Below, piece after piece: positions 21,456 through 32,074 of a DNA stretch of 64,000 bases (the first letter of the stretch is position 1; each line of letters opens with the position of its first letter). The notes beneath the pieces were generated by a model. The model saw nothing but the letters and a program-made list of their open reading frames with translations. It did no database searches and was not told the origin of the DNA. The stretch is from Solen grandis. Lineage: Eukaryota; Mollusca; Bivalvia; Adapedonta; Solenidae. The position numbers and the translations under genes were made by a program. The DNA is taken from NCBI GenBank assembly GCA_021229015.1, contig CM037789.1, positions 31,482,036 through 31,546,035 of the forward strand. Reading direction: 5' to 3'.

Positions 21456-22914
21456 TGCTATACCATAGGAGCCTGGTGACTTATTATTATTATTTTAAAT
21501 GTTATTTATTTATTTATAATTAAATTGCTTTTCTACATATTTTCACTCACAAAAACATAAAAAGCAAAAGTAAATTAAAAATATTCGATATTAAAATTCA
21601 TCATTTTACATCCGTTTCTCGGTATTCTATAAAGCCTCAAGGAGTGACACCCGCCATTTTTTTCGCAACGTTGTCGCAGAGTAACATCCCTTGTATGGAA
21701 TGCAGTAATTGCTTTATCCAGTTTTGCTTTATCCCGACCTTATCTGAATGTCAGTCTTTATTTAGATTTTGGACGGAGAGTTACGCACCTTTCTCAAACA
21801 ATGTGTCAACACCGGTCTTGATGACAAGTGCAAGCTTGTGACGTCACAGTCTCTATTTATGGAACGTTTCTCTCTATATAAAATGTCATTATGATGATAT
21901 CGTCCTTTTTTAATGAGGGAACCTAAGCTGGTAGCCTGTGCAGACTGCAACAGGGAGTTTGGATGTTAGAAAGAAAACAACAGTCTTTTACAAACCTTAG
22001 TGTTTGAAATTATATTTTGCCCAATGAGATCATTCCATTTTTCAAATTTTTGTCTCCATTTAATTCATTTAATCGGCATAAACTTGTCACTAAATACTAT
22101 TCCGTTAAATCAGCTGATCAGTTTAAACCAGCTTCAAGCACCTTCAGTGCGCATGTGCGGCAAGGTGTGTCGAGAGGCGGAGCTTTATGTGTTTACCAAC
22201 ATCACGCGTGTGTAATGTGTTACAGGGTTTTCTGATGGGGACGCATGAAAATCGATATAAAGGAAAGCACAACATCAATAGTGAACCATCAATCTGATTT
22301 ATCCAAAATAACAAAAGAACTCTACCCTTTCACTTAGTTTAATTTGGACATATTTTATTGCCGTAGATAATAATGGTACAACATTGAAGATTTTAGAAAA
22401 TAAGCAAAAGTGTCTGACCAAAAGTTCCAACAACATTAGTATCGGCCATCTCCTTGAAAGTATTTGTATAATTTCAATGTCTACCTATGCTTACATAGAA
22501 TAGGCAAAATAAAACTAATCACTAGACAAAGCAATTAAGTAAATATCTGATTAAATTTTTGAAAATAACAGTACTATTGTTGTAAATGAAAAAAACAAAA
22601 AACTGATACATTTTACGAGATGAGATATGTAATAATATGAATGAAGAGATTTAAAAAAAAATAACTGAAAAATATAAATAAATAATGAGAAGAGAAGAAA
22701 AGAAGGCTAACAAACAAAGGTTACTAAAACGGAAAAAATAATAATGTCCAATTGCAAAACACAAAATAACATATATATAGGTGAAAATAAATGAACGTTT
22801 CTAAACAGTATAATAATATAATCTTTCAACACTTTTTTGCCGAATATATCAAAGTCGGGGTCCGGTTCAATGCTCATTTTTTCAGCCTCCCCGAGCGTAG
22901 CTCTACACAGCTAG

Positions 22915-23020
22915 AGCAACGCTTGACCTTTGACGTCACGCCGGGAACAGGTGGATAAGGCGGAGTCTCAAAAATCGACGCTTCCTTTGCCGAGAACGCG
23001 TGAATAGGGCGGAGTCACAA
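22915..23020. repeat. Two diverged direct repeats inside the 2.3-kb transposon
   Basis: The blocks GGTGGATAAGGCGGAGTCTC and CGTGAATAGGGCGGAGTCAC share spacing and flanks (CGGGAACA and CGAGAACG before, CAAAAA and a TCRA-type motif after). A third GGCGGAG lies at about 22175. They may be protein-binding sites of the element or decayed tandem units. Confidence 0.45.
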
Positions 23021-23086
23021 AAAATCAATACTATAGTTGGAATGTGAGACTGCGTTAAGTTGCAAAACATAATTTCAAACACTAAG

Positions 23087-23193
23087 TAGGTTAGTGTTAT
23101 TTAGTAAGCATTAATTCCATTAAATCGGTCGCGCGGCTGCGCCGCGCCAGACCGATTTAATTTCATTAATGCTTACTAAAAAACACTAACCTA
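23087..23193. mobile_element. 107-bp near-perfect palindrome, probable foldback MITE
   Basis: Left arm from TAGGTTAGTGTT through TTAGTAAGCATTAATTCCAT to AAATCGGTC; right arm is its complement, ending AACACTAACCTA. The loop is the GC-rich GCGCGGCTGCGCCGCGCC region near 23130-23147, itself partly palindromic. The outer TA on both sides could be a TA target duplication of a Tc1/mariner-type MITE. It lies inside the 2.3-kb element. Confidence 0.75.
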
Positions 23194-24189
23194 TACGAAA
23201 TGGATGAAAGACAAAACTTTAAAAAAAATGGTATGATGGAAATAATAGCAATAATCTATGATAAATTATACGAGACTATCATGAAATATTACCGTATAAT
23301 TGAATATAAAAGCAGGATAATTATACATGTGGAGAGACCCTAAAAAGTCTAAAAGTATCAAGCTCGTATAAGAATATATATATATATATATATATAGCTA
23401 TTAGGATGGATGCAGGCACGAAGGTTGTATTAAAAAAAACAATCGGAAGATTAGGGGATGGGTTTCCCGTGCATGTCAAAAACAGCGAGTGATTTTCTGC
23501 TGTTAAAATGCGCCGCACGATAGAAACAGGAACCAAGAACGAATAAAGCTGGATCAGTTTTTCAAAGGGATGTTACTCTGTGACAACGTTGCGAAAACAA
23601 TGGCGGGTGTCACTCCTTGAGGCTTTATAGAATACCGAGAAACGGATATAAAATGATAATTTTAATATCGAAAATTTTTACTTTACTTTTGCTTTTTATG
23701 TTTTTGTGGGTTAAAATATGTAGAAAAACAATTAAATAAATAAAAAAATAAAAATAAAATAATAATAATAAGTCACCAAGCTCCTATGTGCTATACATAT
23801 ATAAATACACTGTACACGCCATTAAATACCCTAAAATCGTCTCAGATAATAAAGTTAAAAAAAGAATACTAACAACTGAAGTGTATGGTTTAAATAGGTG
23901 TACGTACCTACAACCTACAGGTTGAAAAGCCTTATCCTTTATCATATACACAGTAAAAGCTGTAGAGGGTCACATTTTAAACATAGCGAGGCCATTTTGA
24001 TGTTAAACAGGAAGTAGTCCTAGTACACATATTTTGATTACACGACATCATAATGGTATATTGGATATAGCGTGTGTCATATCTGTGCCAAGTAACTCAA
24101 GCGTTCTCTTCCCGGCAATCCCACAATCAGGTAGGGATCAGTTAGCGTCATCAATATGATGAAGTAAGCAGTTTGGGACAAAATCCCCC

Positions 24190-24402
24190 AAAGCCGTAAA
24201 AAAGTGGCACTGGTATAGCTCCCTAACATATAAGGGTAGTCCCAGGACTGGTTGGCCCGGTATCAGGATAATGTAACTAGGTGTGGTATCATGCCACATG
24301 TCTACGGAGTGATACTGCAGTGTGGTAGCACTATGTCTGTCTCAGGTTGACATCATCTCCAAATGACTGAAATACTGTCGGTAAGACGTTAAACCTGAAC
24401 AC
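24190..24402 (+). mobile_element. SINE family A, copy lacking most of its head
   Basis: Body and tail are well preserved: CCAGGACTGGTTGGCCCGG, GTATCATGCCACATGTCTAC and CCAAATGACTGAAATACTGT, then AGACGTTAAACC. The tRNA-like head is replaced by unrelated sequence. Confidence 0.85.
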
Positions 24403-24712
24403 CCTCCCCCACTGGAAATGATCCCACCCATGAAATTTGGCATATGTTGACAAAACTCACAATCCCTCGTCATTTTTTTTTTTTTGGGGGGGGGGGGGGG
24501 GCCCACAATAGATACATATTTTTCTTACAGGGCTGACCTCTACTTGTGTATATTTACAACCGGAACCCCAACCCCTCGTTAATTGAACAGTTAATTCGTG
24601 TGTTGGTTCAAGTTTTGTTGTTTAGATATTACATACGTTGTAGATAACAATTTTTACTTCATTAAATGTAAAGTTAATTCATATAGTGAACGTAGGTCTC
24701 AAATTGTTGATG

Positions 24713-24715
<3 letters not shown>

Positions 24716-24750
<35 letters not shown>
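24716..24750. repeat. (CT)n microsatellite
   Basis: An uninterrupted run of about 17 CT units. Confidence 0.97.
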
Positions 24751-24754
<4 letters not shown>

Positions 24755-25769
24755 CACTAATTTTTCATTATTACGGCCATCAACGTTTCAATTCTTTTAA
24801 AAGATATCTCTTGTTATTCATGCTAAGTTTTTTATCTTCTTAAATTTAATAATCAATAGTCACAATGTCTCACGAGCGGGAGAATTTATTTGTCCGCCAT
24901 GAAATGATAAGAATGGTATAGGAGGGATTATATCTGCCCTGAAAACATCACGAGTGGATTTGTCTGCCCATACCAAATTCCATGGGTGAGATTATGCCGG
25001 GGAAAATTTTCTATTTTTCTTTTTCTATTAAACCAAACACTTATATTATTCCATAAGTAGATAATTTAATCTTTAGTAATAGGTAACAGCAGATAGCGTT
25101 GTTTTTTTTCATAAAATAAGAAAAAAAAAATGCGTTCTGGGTCATTTTAGTGATTTAAAAGCAGGGTTATCCTGCCTAGCTACAATCTATTTTCCGAACT
25201 TATCAACTCTTTAGAAACTAAACCATTGCAAAAACTTATAACTATATATTTATATAAAAATATACTGATTTTTATGTAAATGTTCGGTACTGAAAACCCA
25301 TATTCTGTATTTACTATATATTGTGCATTTAAACAACAATTAAAATAGGGGAAATATTTGTAAAATAGTAAAAATTTAATGCTACACAAATAATTTCCAT
25401 CACTGTATATGACAATAAAAAGCACATTCATACATCGTAAGTTCAGATACTTAGTGACCCCTATGTATGTGAGATGTGCACTCTCGGTGAGTAAACCAGC
25501 TGTACTCTGCGTGTATCCGGAAGATTTATACACATAATAACTACAATGGTCGACCTAATTGATGTGTCGATAGTTATTGTTTATCTCATTTACCGGCTGT
25601 TAAAGATGGTTGTTTTCATAATATTTAGAGTTAATAGTATTTCAGCCAACTCAATTCAAATCAAATCACTTTATTTTATCAAGGTTAATTATAGCAATAG
25701 CAGACATGAATATATAGGTGAATTTACAACAATAGTAGCAAGTACATTGGAATGTCGCGGGCGAACACA

Positions 25770-26166
25770 TACACACACGTTTATGGTTATTGGGTTAAAT
25801 GTCCTACCAACAGTATTTCAGTCATTTGGAGATGATGTCTACTTGAGACAGATATAGTGCTGCCAAACTGCAGTATCACGCCGTAGACATGTGGCATGAT
25901 ACTCCACACTCAGTCACATTATCCTGACACCGGGCCAACCAGTCCTGGAACTACCCAAAAACACCAAGTGAGGAGAGGGCTGACCGTAAAACTGCTCCAT
26001 CTCCTTCTATTTCTACATGCACTTAGAACAGTTTCGCGGTCAGCCCTCGAGGAAGCTATACAAATACCATCTTTTACGACTTACGGTAGGTCGCGGCTGG
26101 GGATCGAGCCCACCATTTCCGGCTTCAGAGGCGGGCGCTATAACCACTTGGCCACCGGGGGCAGTT
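25770..26166 (-). mobile_element. SINE family A, nearly complete, split by a 74-bp insertion
   Basis: The minus-strand head GGTGGCCAAGTGGTTATAGC and GGCTCGATCCCCAGCCGCG are followed by the family body and the 3' end GACTGAAATACTGTTGGTAG. The body is interrupted between AGGTATAGCTTCCTC and TCCTCACTTGG by a small inverted-repeat element (25975-26048). Confidence 0.88.
25975..26048. mobile_element. 74-bp miniature inverted-repeat element nested in a SINE
   Basis: Begins GAGGGCTGACCGTAAAACTG and ends CAGTTTCGCGGTCAGCCCTC. The terminal inverted repeat is perfect for 12 bp and continues imperfectly to about 20. GAGGA directly precedes (25970-25974) and directly follows (26049-26053), a 5-bp target duplication. 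Comparison with intact family A SINEs shows that the rest of the SINE is contiguous once this segment is ignored, so the insertion came after the SINE. Superfamily unknown. Confidence 0.85.
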
Positions 26167-26935
26167 TTATGTCATCTGTAACAAACACTAAAAGCAGTGT
26201 TTCCTTTCAGTGAATCATCAAATGATTTAACAAAACGTTTGGTCGGTTCTAAACACACTACTCGTATATACAGGTTACTGAAAAGATTGTTGACAAATAA
26301 TTTGCTGCCCGCCTTTAAAAAAAATTAACGCGTTTTTTGTTTGTTTGTTGTTTGTTTGTTGTTTTTTGTTTGTTTTTGTCGTTGTGTGTGTGTGTGTGTG
26401 TTTGTGTTTTTTTGTTTTTTTTGCATTTGTCTAAAATGCACTTAATCATGAGATTGATTATACAAGTCTTTAAATGAAACTTTTAAATTCTAAATTTGCT
26501 TACGAAATAGAATACTAACATGATAATATCTTACAATTAGTTCACTGCAGATTACAGTTTCTTATTTTCCCAAAGTGCGTAATGTTTTCATCGGAAAAGA
26601 TAAATAACATAAACAAAAGATACTTATATCTGTGTATTTACCAGTATAAAATAAATATCCAAATCTACATTTTAATAAAATTATTTCTTAACATATACTT
26701 ACAATATAAACAAGATCCACTGAAAGATGTATGTCTAAAATGCACTTATGAGATTAATTATACAAGTCTTTAAATGAAACTTTTATGTAGGTATTGAATA
26801 TTGTGACCATGGTTTCCCGATCTGCTGTAAACTATTATGGGGATAATACAATACTTGTCAGTTAAATGTGTTCCTTTAGCAAAGGGTAGGTTGGATGTCC
26901 GTGAAAAAAAGATGAATCATAATACATGTACATTA

Positions 26936-27065
26936 ATGTGGTAACGAACACTTTTGCGTATCTGAAGGTTGTGGGTTCGAACCCCGTCGGGGCCGAGGAT
27001 ATTACATTGACTTCTCAGGCGCAAAATACTGGTCCATTCCAGGTACTGTCGAGGTTGTGAGTGTT
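26936..27065 (+). mobile_element. tRNA-headed SINE, family C, copy 2
   Basis: The head has GTGGTAACGAACACTTTTG then CTGAAGGTTGTGGGTTCGA and ACCCCGTCGGGGC. The body ends CGCAAAATACTGGTCCATTC, matching 18567-18687 in inverse. Confidence 0.65.
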
Positions 27066-27904
27066 TTTTTTTTTGTGTTTTTTTTCATAATCGACATAAA
27101 AAAAAATAAAAAAATAAACTTATGTAGATACAATTAATTATTGCAAAATTTTGTTTTTGCCTTTAAAGAATGTAACAATGAAAATTGCAAACATGCCTCG
27201 GTGAAATAAATGTTATTATGATTAAATCAATGAAGATTTTATTAAAAATGGGAGTTGAGTATTGCAAACACCAAACTCCACACAGTGATCTCACTTGCAA
27301 ACAACTGTAAGGGGAGGTAACTACTGCGTGGAGTTTGGACACTCTCTTTCACATCGGCTAACATTACATTCACCGCTGTGGTGGGCTCAAAAAGTAGTTC
27401 CAAATATATGACGTCATCCAGACCGTTGTTGAAGGAGACTAAATAGGCTGCTTAAACTGTGAAATATATATAAATAGCACCACTGATCCTGATTGAAATG
27501 GTCATTAAAATTACAAATTATGAAAATAAAAAGCTGGCTTTAAATTACGATATCCAGCTGAATCTGTAAATATTTGCATTTGCAGACGAGCGTTTGCGGA
27601 ATTTTCCCATCGGCGAAACAAGGCATGAAATAGTTCACATAATAACAATTAATATTAATATTTTACACACGTTTTATGGAGATTCAAAAAGTATTTATTC
27701 GATCTTTCTATACTTTAGATCATTAAAATACACTTAAATCTACGTTAAATAAGTGTTTTCTGCTTTGACAAGATTCTTGTCATCGAGCCCATTGCAGAGA
27801 TGTTATGTGAGGAGCGAATGACAACTCTGCTTGGAGACTGGAGTTTGGAATGACACCTTTAAGATAAGAACGACCATATTATCTCCCCTTTTTTGCATGT
27901 TTTT
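27066..27904. other. No gene seen
   Basis: AT-rich with A and T runs near 27066-27115. No exon, RNA gene or bounded repeat recognised. Confidence 0.35.
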
Positions 27905-28428
27905 GTATGGTGACGCACAGCGACATTATATCATATGTTGTAGGGTGACGCACAGCCGCATTATATCATATGTTGTATGGTGATGCACAGCCGCATTATA
28001 TCATATGTTGTATGGTGACGCACAGCCGCATTATATCATATGTTGTATGGTGACGCACAGCCGCATTATCTCATATGTTGTATGGTGACGCACAGCCGCA
28101 TTATATCATATGTTGTATGGTGACGCACAGCTGCATTATATCATATGTTGTATGGTGACGCACAGCCGCATTATGTCATATGTTGTATGGTGATGCACAG
28201 CGGCATTATATCATATGTTGTATGGTGACGCACAGCCGCATTATATCATATGTTGTATGGTGACGCACAGCGACATTATATCATATCTTGTATAGTGACG
28301 CTATCATATGTTGTATGGTGACGCACAGCCGCATTTTATCATATGTTGTATGGTGACGCACAGCCGCATTATATCATATCTTGTATGGTGACGCACAGCC
28401 GCATTATATTTTATATTGTATAATTACT
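27905..28428. repeat. 35-bp minisatellite, about 15 copies
   Basis: Units are based on TATGGTGACGCACAGCCGCA followed by TTATATCATATGTTG. They vary by single bases and there is one shortened unit near 28295. The period is not a multiple of three. Confidence 0.96.
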
Positions 28429-29016
28429 TATCATGTGCAAAGGAATCTTATCTGTCGTTTCGGCTAAAACTAGGAGGTAGATAAATTTTATTGTTCGAGG
28501 AAATATGCAAGACATTAATCAGAGTTTGTTAATTTATCACTTATCTAGAAACTAAGGTTCAAAGAAGATCACCGCCCAAATGACAAGGACGTTTTTGTTT
28601 GTTTTTTTCTACAAAATAACGTACACTTTAATGATATTGAACACCCATATACGAAAAATATGCAACGACATCCCAATTGTCACGTGCCTAGTAAAATTAT
28701 ATTGATACATAAAGCAATTTAGGGATATAGCAACTGATCCTACTTGGGGGTTTATGGCTGGGTTGAGCCGTTTGGGCCCCCAACAGGATTCGCACTCACA
28801 ACCCAAACTACGTACAGGCGAAATAAAAACTGCTCAAAATTTACTGCACAAATATTTTATAATAGAACAATTAGAATGTCTATATTCAATGATCGAAACA
28901 ATAAAAAAACTTACGACTCCTTGCCTGTAAAACATCGGTATAACCAAACAAAGTCTCAGATTGTCCTACTTTAGCGGCATAACAACCACCTTTTTATCTA
29001 TTTAATTGTTTTATTA

Positions 29017-29018
<2 letters not shown>

Positions 29019-29061
<43 letters not shown>
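29019..29061. repeat. (TTA)n microsatellite
   Basis: An ATT/TTA run of about 14 units. It could be the simple-repeat tail of the minus-strand LINE relic located to its right. Confidence 0.9.
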
Positions 29062-29508
29062 CATTTTTTTCTGCAATCCAAACTGAGCTTGCCAGAATAA
29101 CTAGGTATAGTTTAATACATTCATTTCAATATATAATAGGTCAGTGGCCGGGTTTAACTACAATGAAACCATATTTAATTCAACATCGCAATGAAGATAA
29201 GAATATGTGAACAGGAAATGAATACAAGCGTAAGGAAAATATGTTTCTAATGAGACTGATTGCACAATAATATGTTAATCGTATAACAGACTACTTCTCA
29301 GTTAATAATAATACAAAAATATATTTTTTTTTAATTATTTATTAATTTTTGGTTTTTTATTTCTTTATGTATAATATACTTAATTCAAAATGTAATGGAC
29401 ATTCTAATAACACAATATTCATTTACATTTCTTTTCTTCATAAGTTATAACTATTGGTTTATGCCACATTTCAGAAAAGGTGAGATGATGTTCTTAAACG
29501 TGATAATG

Positions 29509-29539
29509 TTTGTTGTTGTTGTTGTTGTTGTTGTTGTTT
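29509..29539. repeat. (TGT)n microsatellite
   Basis: About ten uninterrupted TTG/TGT units. Confidence 0.95.
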
Positions 29540-30009
29540 CAATATTTATAAGCTTTATACAAGATTGTCATTAAAAATCTTCAGATAAAGTGTAGGTTCG
29601 TGCTCTTAATGAGTCTTGCCTTTACAACAGACATAAACATGTTCACACTTCATATATGTTTTAACCAAAGTGTTTTTCTCTGAGCCATTGTCTAGTTCTC
29701 TGAGCATCACGGTATTATATAATTTAAACATATCTGATATTTTCTAACTGAAATATTTTAACCAATATTTAATTACATTTACATCAACTGCTCTTAGTTT
29801 TCAAAGATGTCCTCTCTAATTCCCCTTATATGTTATTGTCTTATGCTTATTTTCTAGCTCCTAAAAGTTTTTCAGATGAATCTTTCCTAATTGTTATACC
29901 CTCATGTAACCCCAGACTGGAGTTTATACGGGACCTTTAAAGCCTGCCAAGACAAGAAAATCAAAAGTCTTACAGAAAGAGCTCCCAGATGTACAAACTA
30001 TCCCTAAAT

Positions 30010-31960
30010 ATGTAAAGCTATTAACTTTCTTTTAAAATGTAATACTCCATACCTCCCTTTATCACAAAAATCTTCAAAAAACAAATTATTATGTAAACCA
30101 TCCTCAGTTTCTGACATAATAACAACTTAATCTTCATACAGTAATAGAAATATTTTAATACGTCCAAATCCGCTCCATCAAAACCAATTATCATGAAGTG
30201 CTCTGCAATATCACTCAAATACATTGAAAATAAAATGGTGAGAGTGATTCCCCTTGACGTACACCCAGGAAACATGCAAAATCATTACTTAGCATATTTT
30301 ATATTCAGATCTTGACCTAACACTATCATACATTGATTCAATAATATCTTAACATTTCATCCTTAACACCATATCTAATTAATTGAACCCATATAACACC
30401 TCTAACAAGGTAAAATCTATAAAACTAATAATACATATAATGCCCTATTGATATTTAACAAGTGTGTAAGAACATTACGTAAAACAAACAAAAAATGTGT
30501 TTACTGTACCCATACGTTATTGAAATCCTACTTGAGCTTCGTTGAATACATGATTATTGTCAGCCAATATATTTAATCTGTCATTTGAAATCATAGTGAA
30601 TAATTTCCCAAAAGTACATAATAACGTTATACCTCTGTAATTACCTGTTTCATTAATATCCCCCTTTTTATGTAATGGTAAAATCCAAACTTCCGACCAA
30701 TCTAACGGAAACAGCTTAAATCGAATAACTTATTAAATAATAAGTGCACAAATTCAATACAACATGGCCCATATTTAAAAAACACACATTCTTAATAGGT
30801 ATTCTAATCATGTAGATTTTCATGTATTTATTTGTTAATATCTTATTAGAATTTCTTCATTTTTAAAAGGTACATCTTATTTAATCACCATTTAAATATC
30901 TTTCATTAAAATATAAAATATCGTCATCAAGTTGAAATAAAAACACTGAGTCTGGGTCATTTACAGATTTGAAATAAGCTTAAAAGTCATTAAAAAATAA
31001 AGAGTAGGTATCACTGTTTACAACATACCCTCCTAACATTTTCCAGTACATGTATAATTTAGCATCTGATAATTAGGCATCAAGTTTTTTAGCATGATCC
31101 TTGTCAAAAATAAATTTCTTTTTTCTTCTTAAAGTAGTCGTACATATACTCCTAGTATGTACCACATTCAACCTTGTAATGAAATAAAGATTATTTCTGA
31201 ATTTATTAAAACATGTGTAATTTTACTTTTTAAATTATTACACTCCTCACTCAAATATGGACTATTTTTTAAAGGAGACTCATAATGCAAATTCATATTG
31301 CGTCTTCTTTTTGAATAAAAGAGTACATACATCATCAAAAACATTACATAGAGAATGTAAGATACTCTCACTTGCATGTTCAGGCTCAATATTAACACTC
31401 TCGCTTGATATCAATTTAACATATAAATCTTGTTTACATTTCTCCCATTTATATACATATTTTGCATTTTCAGCATATGTATCAGAGTTTATATCCTTTC
31501 CTTGTATGATATTTTATATTAAACTGAAACTAACGCCATCATGATCTGATATTATATTGGAATCATCATTTACATTAAAAGTATGAATTCATTTGAAAAT
31601 AATGCTTCTGCTTAAAAGTTAGTGTAAATAACACCTCACAGATGTAAATTTATCAATATATTCATCAGATTCCATCCTACCATTCAGTATTCTCACCGCA
31701 GTAGATTTACAAAAGTCTAATAATTACTAACCATATTCATTATCAATTCTATCTTGCCTTTTTCTGTTAATAGATTCATCCAAAGCATAAAAATGATAAT
31801 AAGTATGACTTGAAGTCCATGCATTCAGTAATATGCATGTACATATAAAAAAATGTGTATTCCTTTGTTTACACCGTACAATTTTTATGCACCCTTATCT
31901 TTTTAGTAACCATCGTTGGATAAAAGTCGGATGCTCAAAGTTTTCATGTTGTAGCTCTAT
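30010..31960 (-). pseudogene. Decayed non-LTR retrotransposon ORF2 (reverse transcriptase)
   Basis: Minus-strand fragments in shifting frames follow the order of the intact LINE ORF2 at 47.4-50.1 kb. From high to low coordinates these are a segment with AKLYMYWKMLGG, then NDPDSVF and DDDILYF (about 30.9-31.1 kb). Next comes WILPLHKKGDI followed by NYRGITLLCTFGKLF (about 30.6-30.7 kb), then GVRQGESLSPF and FDGADL (about 30.1-30.3 kb). Many stops and frameshifts break it. It belongs to the same broad clade as the intact copy but is clearly an older, distinct insertion. Outer limits are approximate. The GT-free interior and stop density exclude a host exon. Confidence 0.75.
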
Positions 31961-32074
31961 GTTTGTGATTTAGGTCTAGATCATTAATTTTCTCTTTGTG
32001 TTAATGCAGTCTTATTATTTAGACAATTCAGAAGATTTGAATAGGCAGTCATGTTACTTAACAGCCGATCGTAT

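Larger units (their letters stand above)
21464..23788. mobile_element. Non-autonomous DNA transposon with about 225-bp terminal inverted repeats
   Basis: The left end CATAGGAGCCTGGTGACTTA and the right end, reverse complemented, CATAGGAGCTTGGTGACTTA open inverted repeats. These extend inward to about 21691 and about 23565 with few mismatches, including TTTCTCGGTATTCTATAAAG and AAGGAGTGACACCCGCCATT. TGCTATAC lies directly outside both ends (21456-21463 and 23789-23796), an 8-bp target duplication. No transposase frame exists inside, so mobility would need a helper. Long TIRs suggest Mutator-like and an 8-bp duplication suggests hAT or P, so I leave the superfamily open. Further inverted repeats are nested inside at 21996-22020 with 23062-23086, and at 23087-23193. 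Confidence 0.88.

Noticed and set aside
22000..22235. Overlapping 71- and 72-codon frames inside the 2.3-kb transposon
   Set aside because: Too short for a transposase, no catalytic motif, and two overlapping frames of equal quality.
25896..26213. 105-codon open frame
   Set aside because: Lies on the complement of a family A SINE with a nested insertion.
27905..28428. CRISPR-like appearance of a regular 35-bp repeat
   Set aside because: Units are contiguous with no unique spacers, and the context is eukaryotic. It is a minisatellite.
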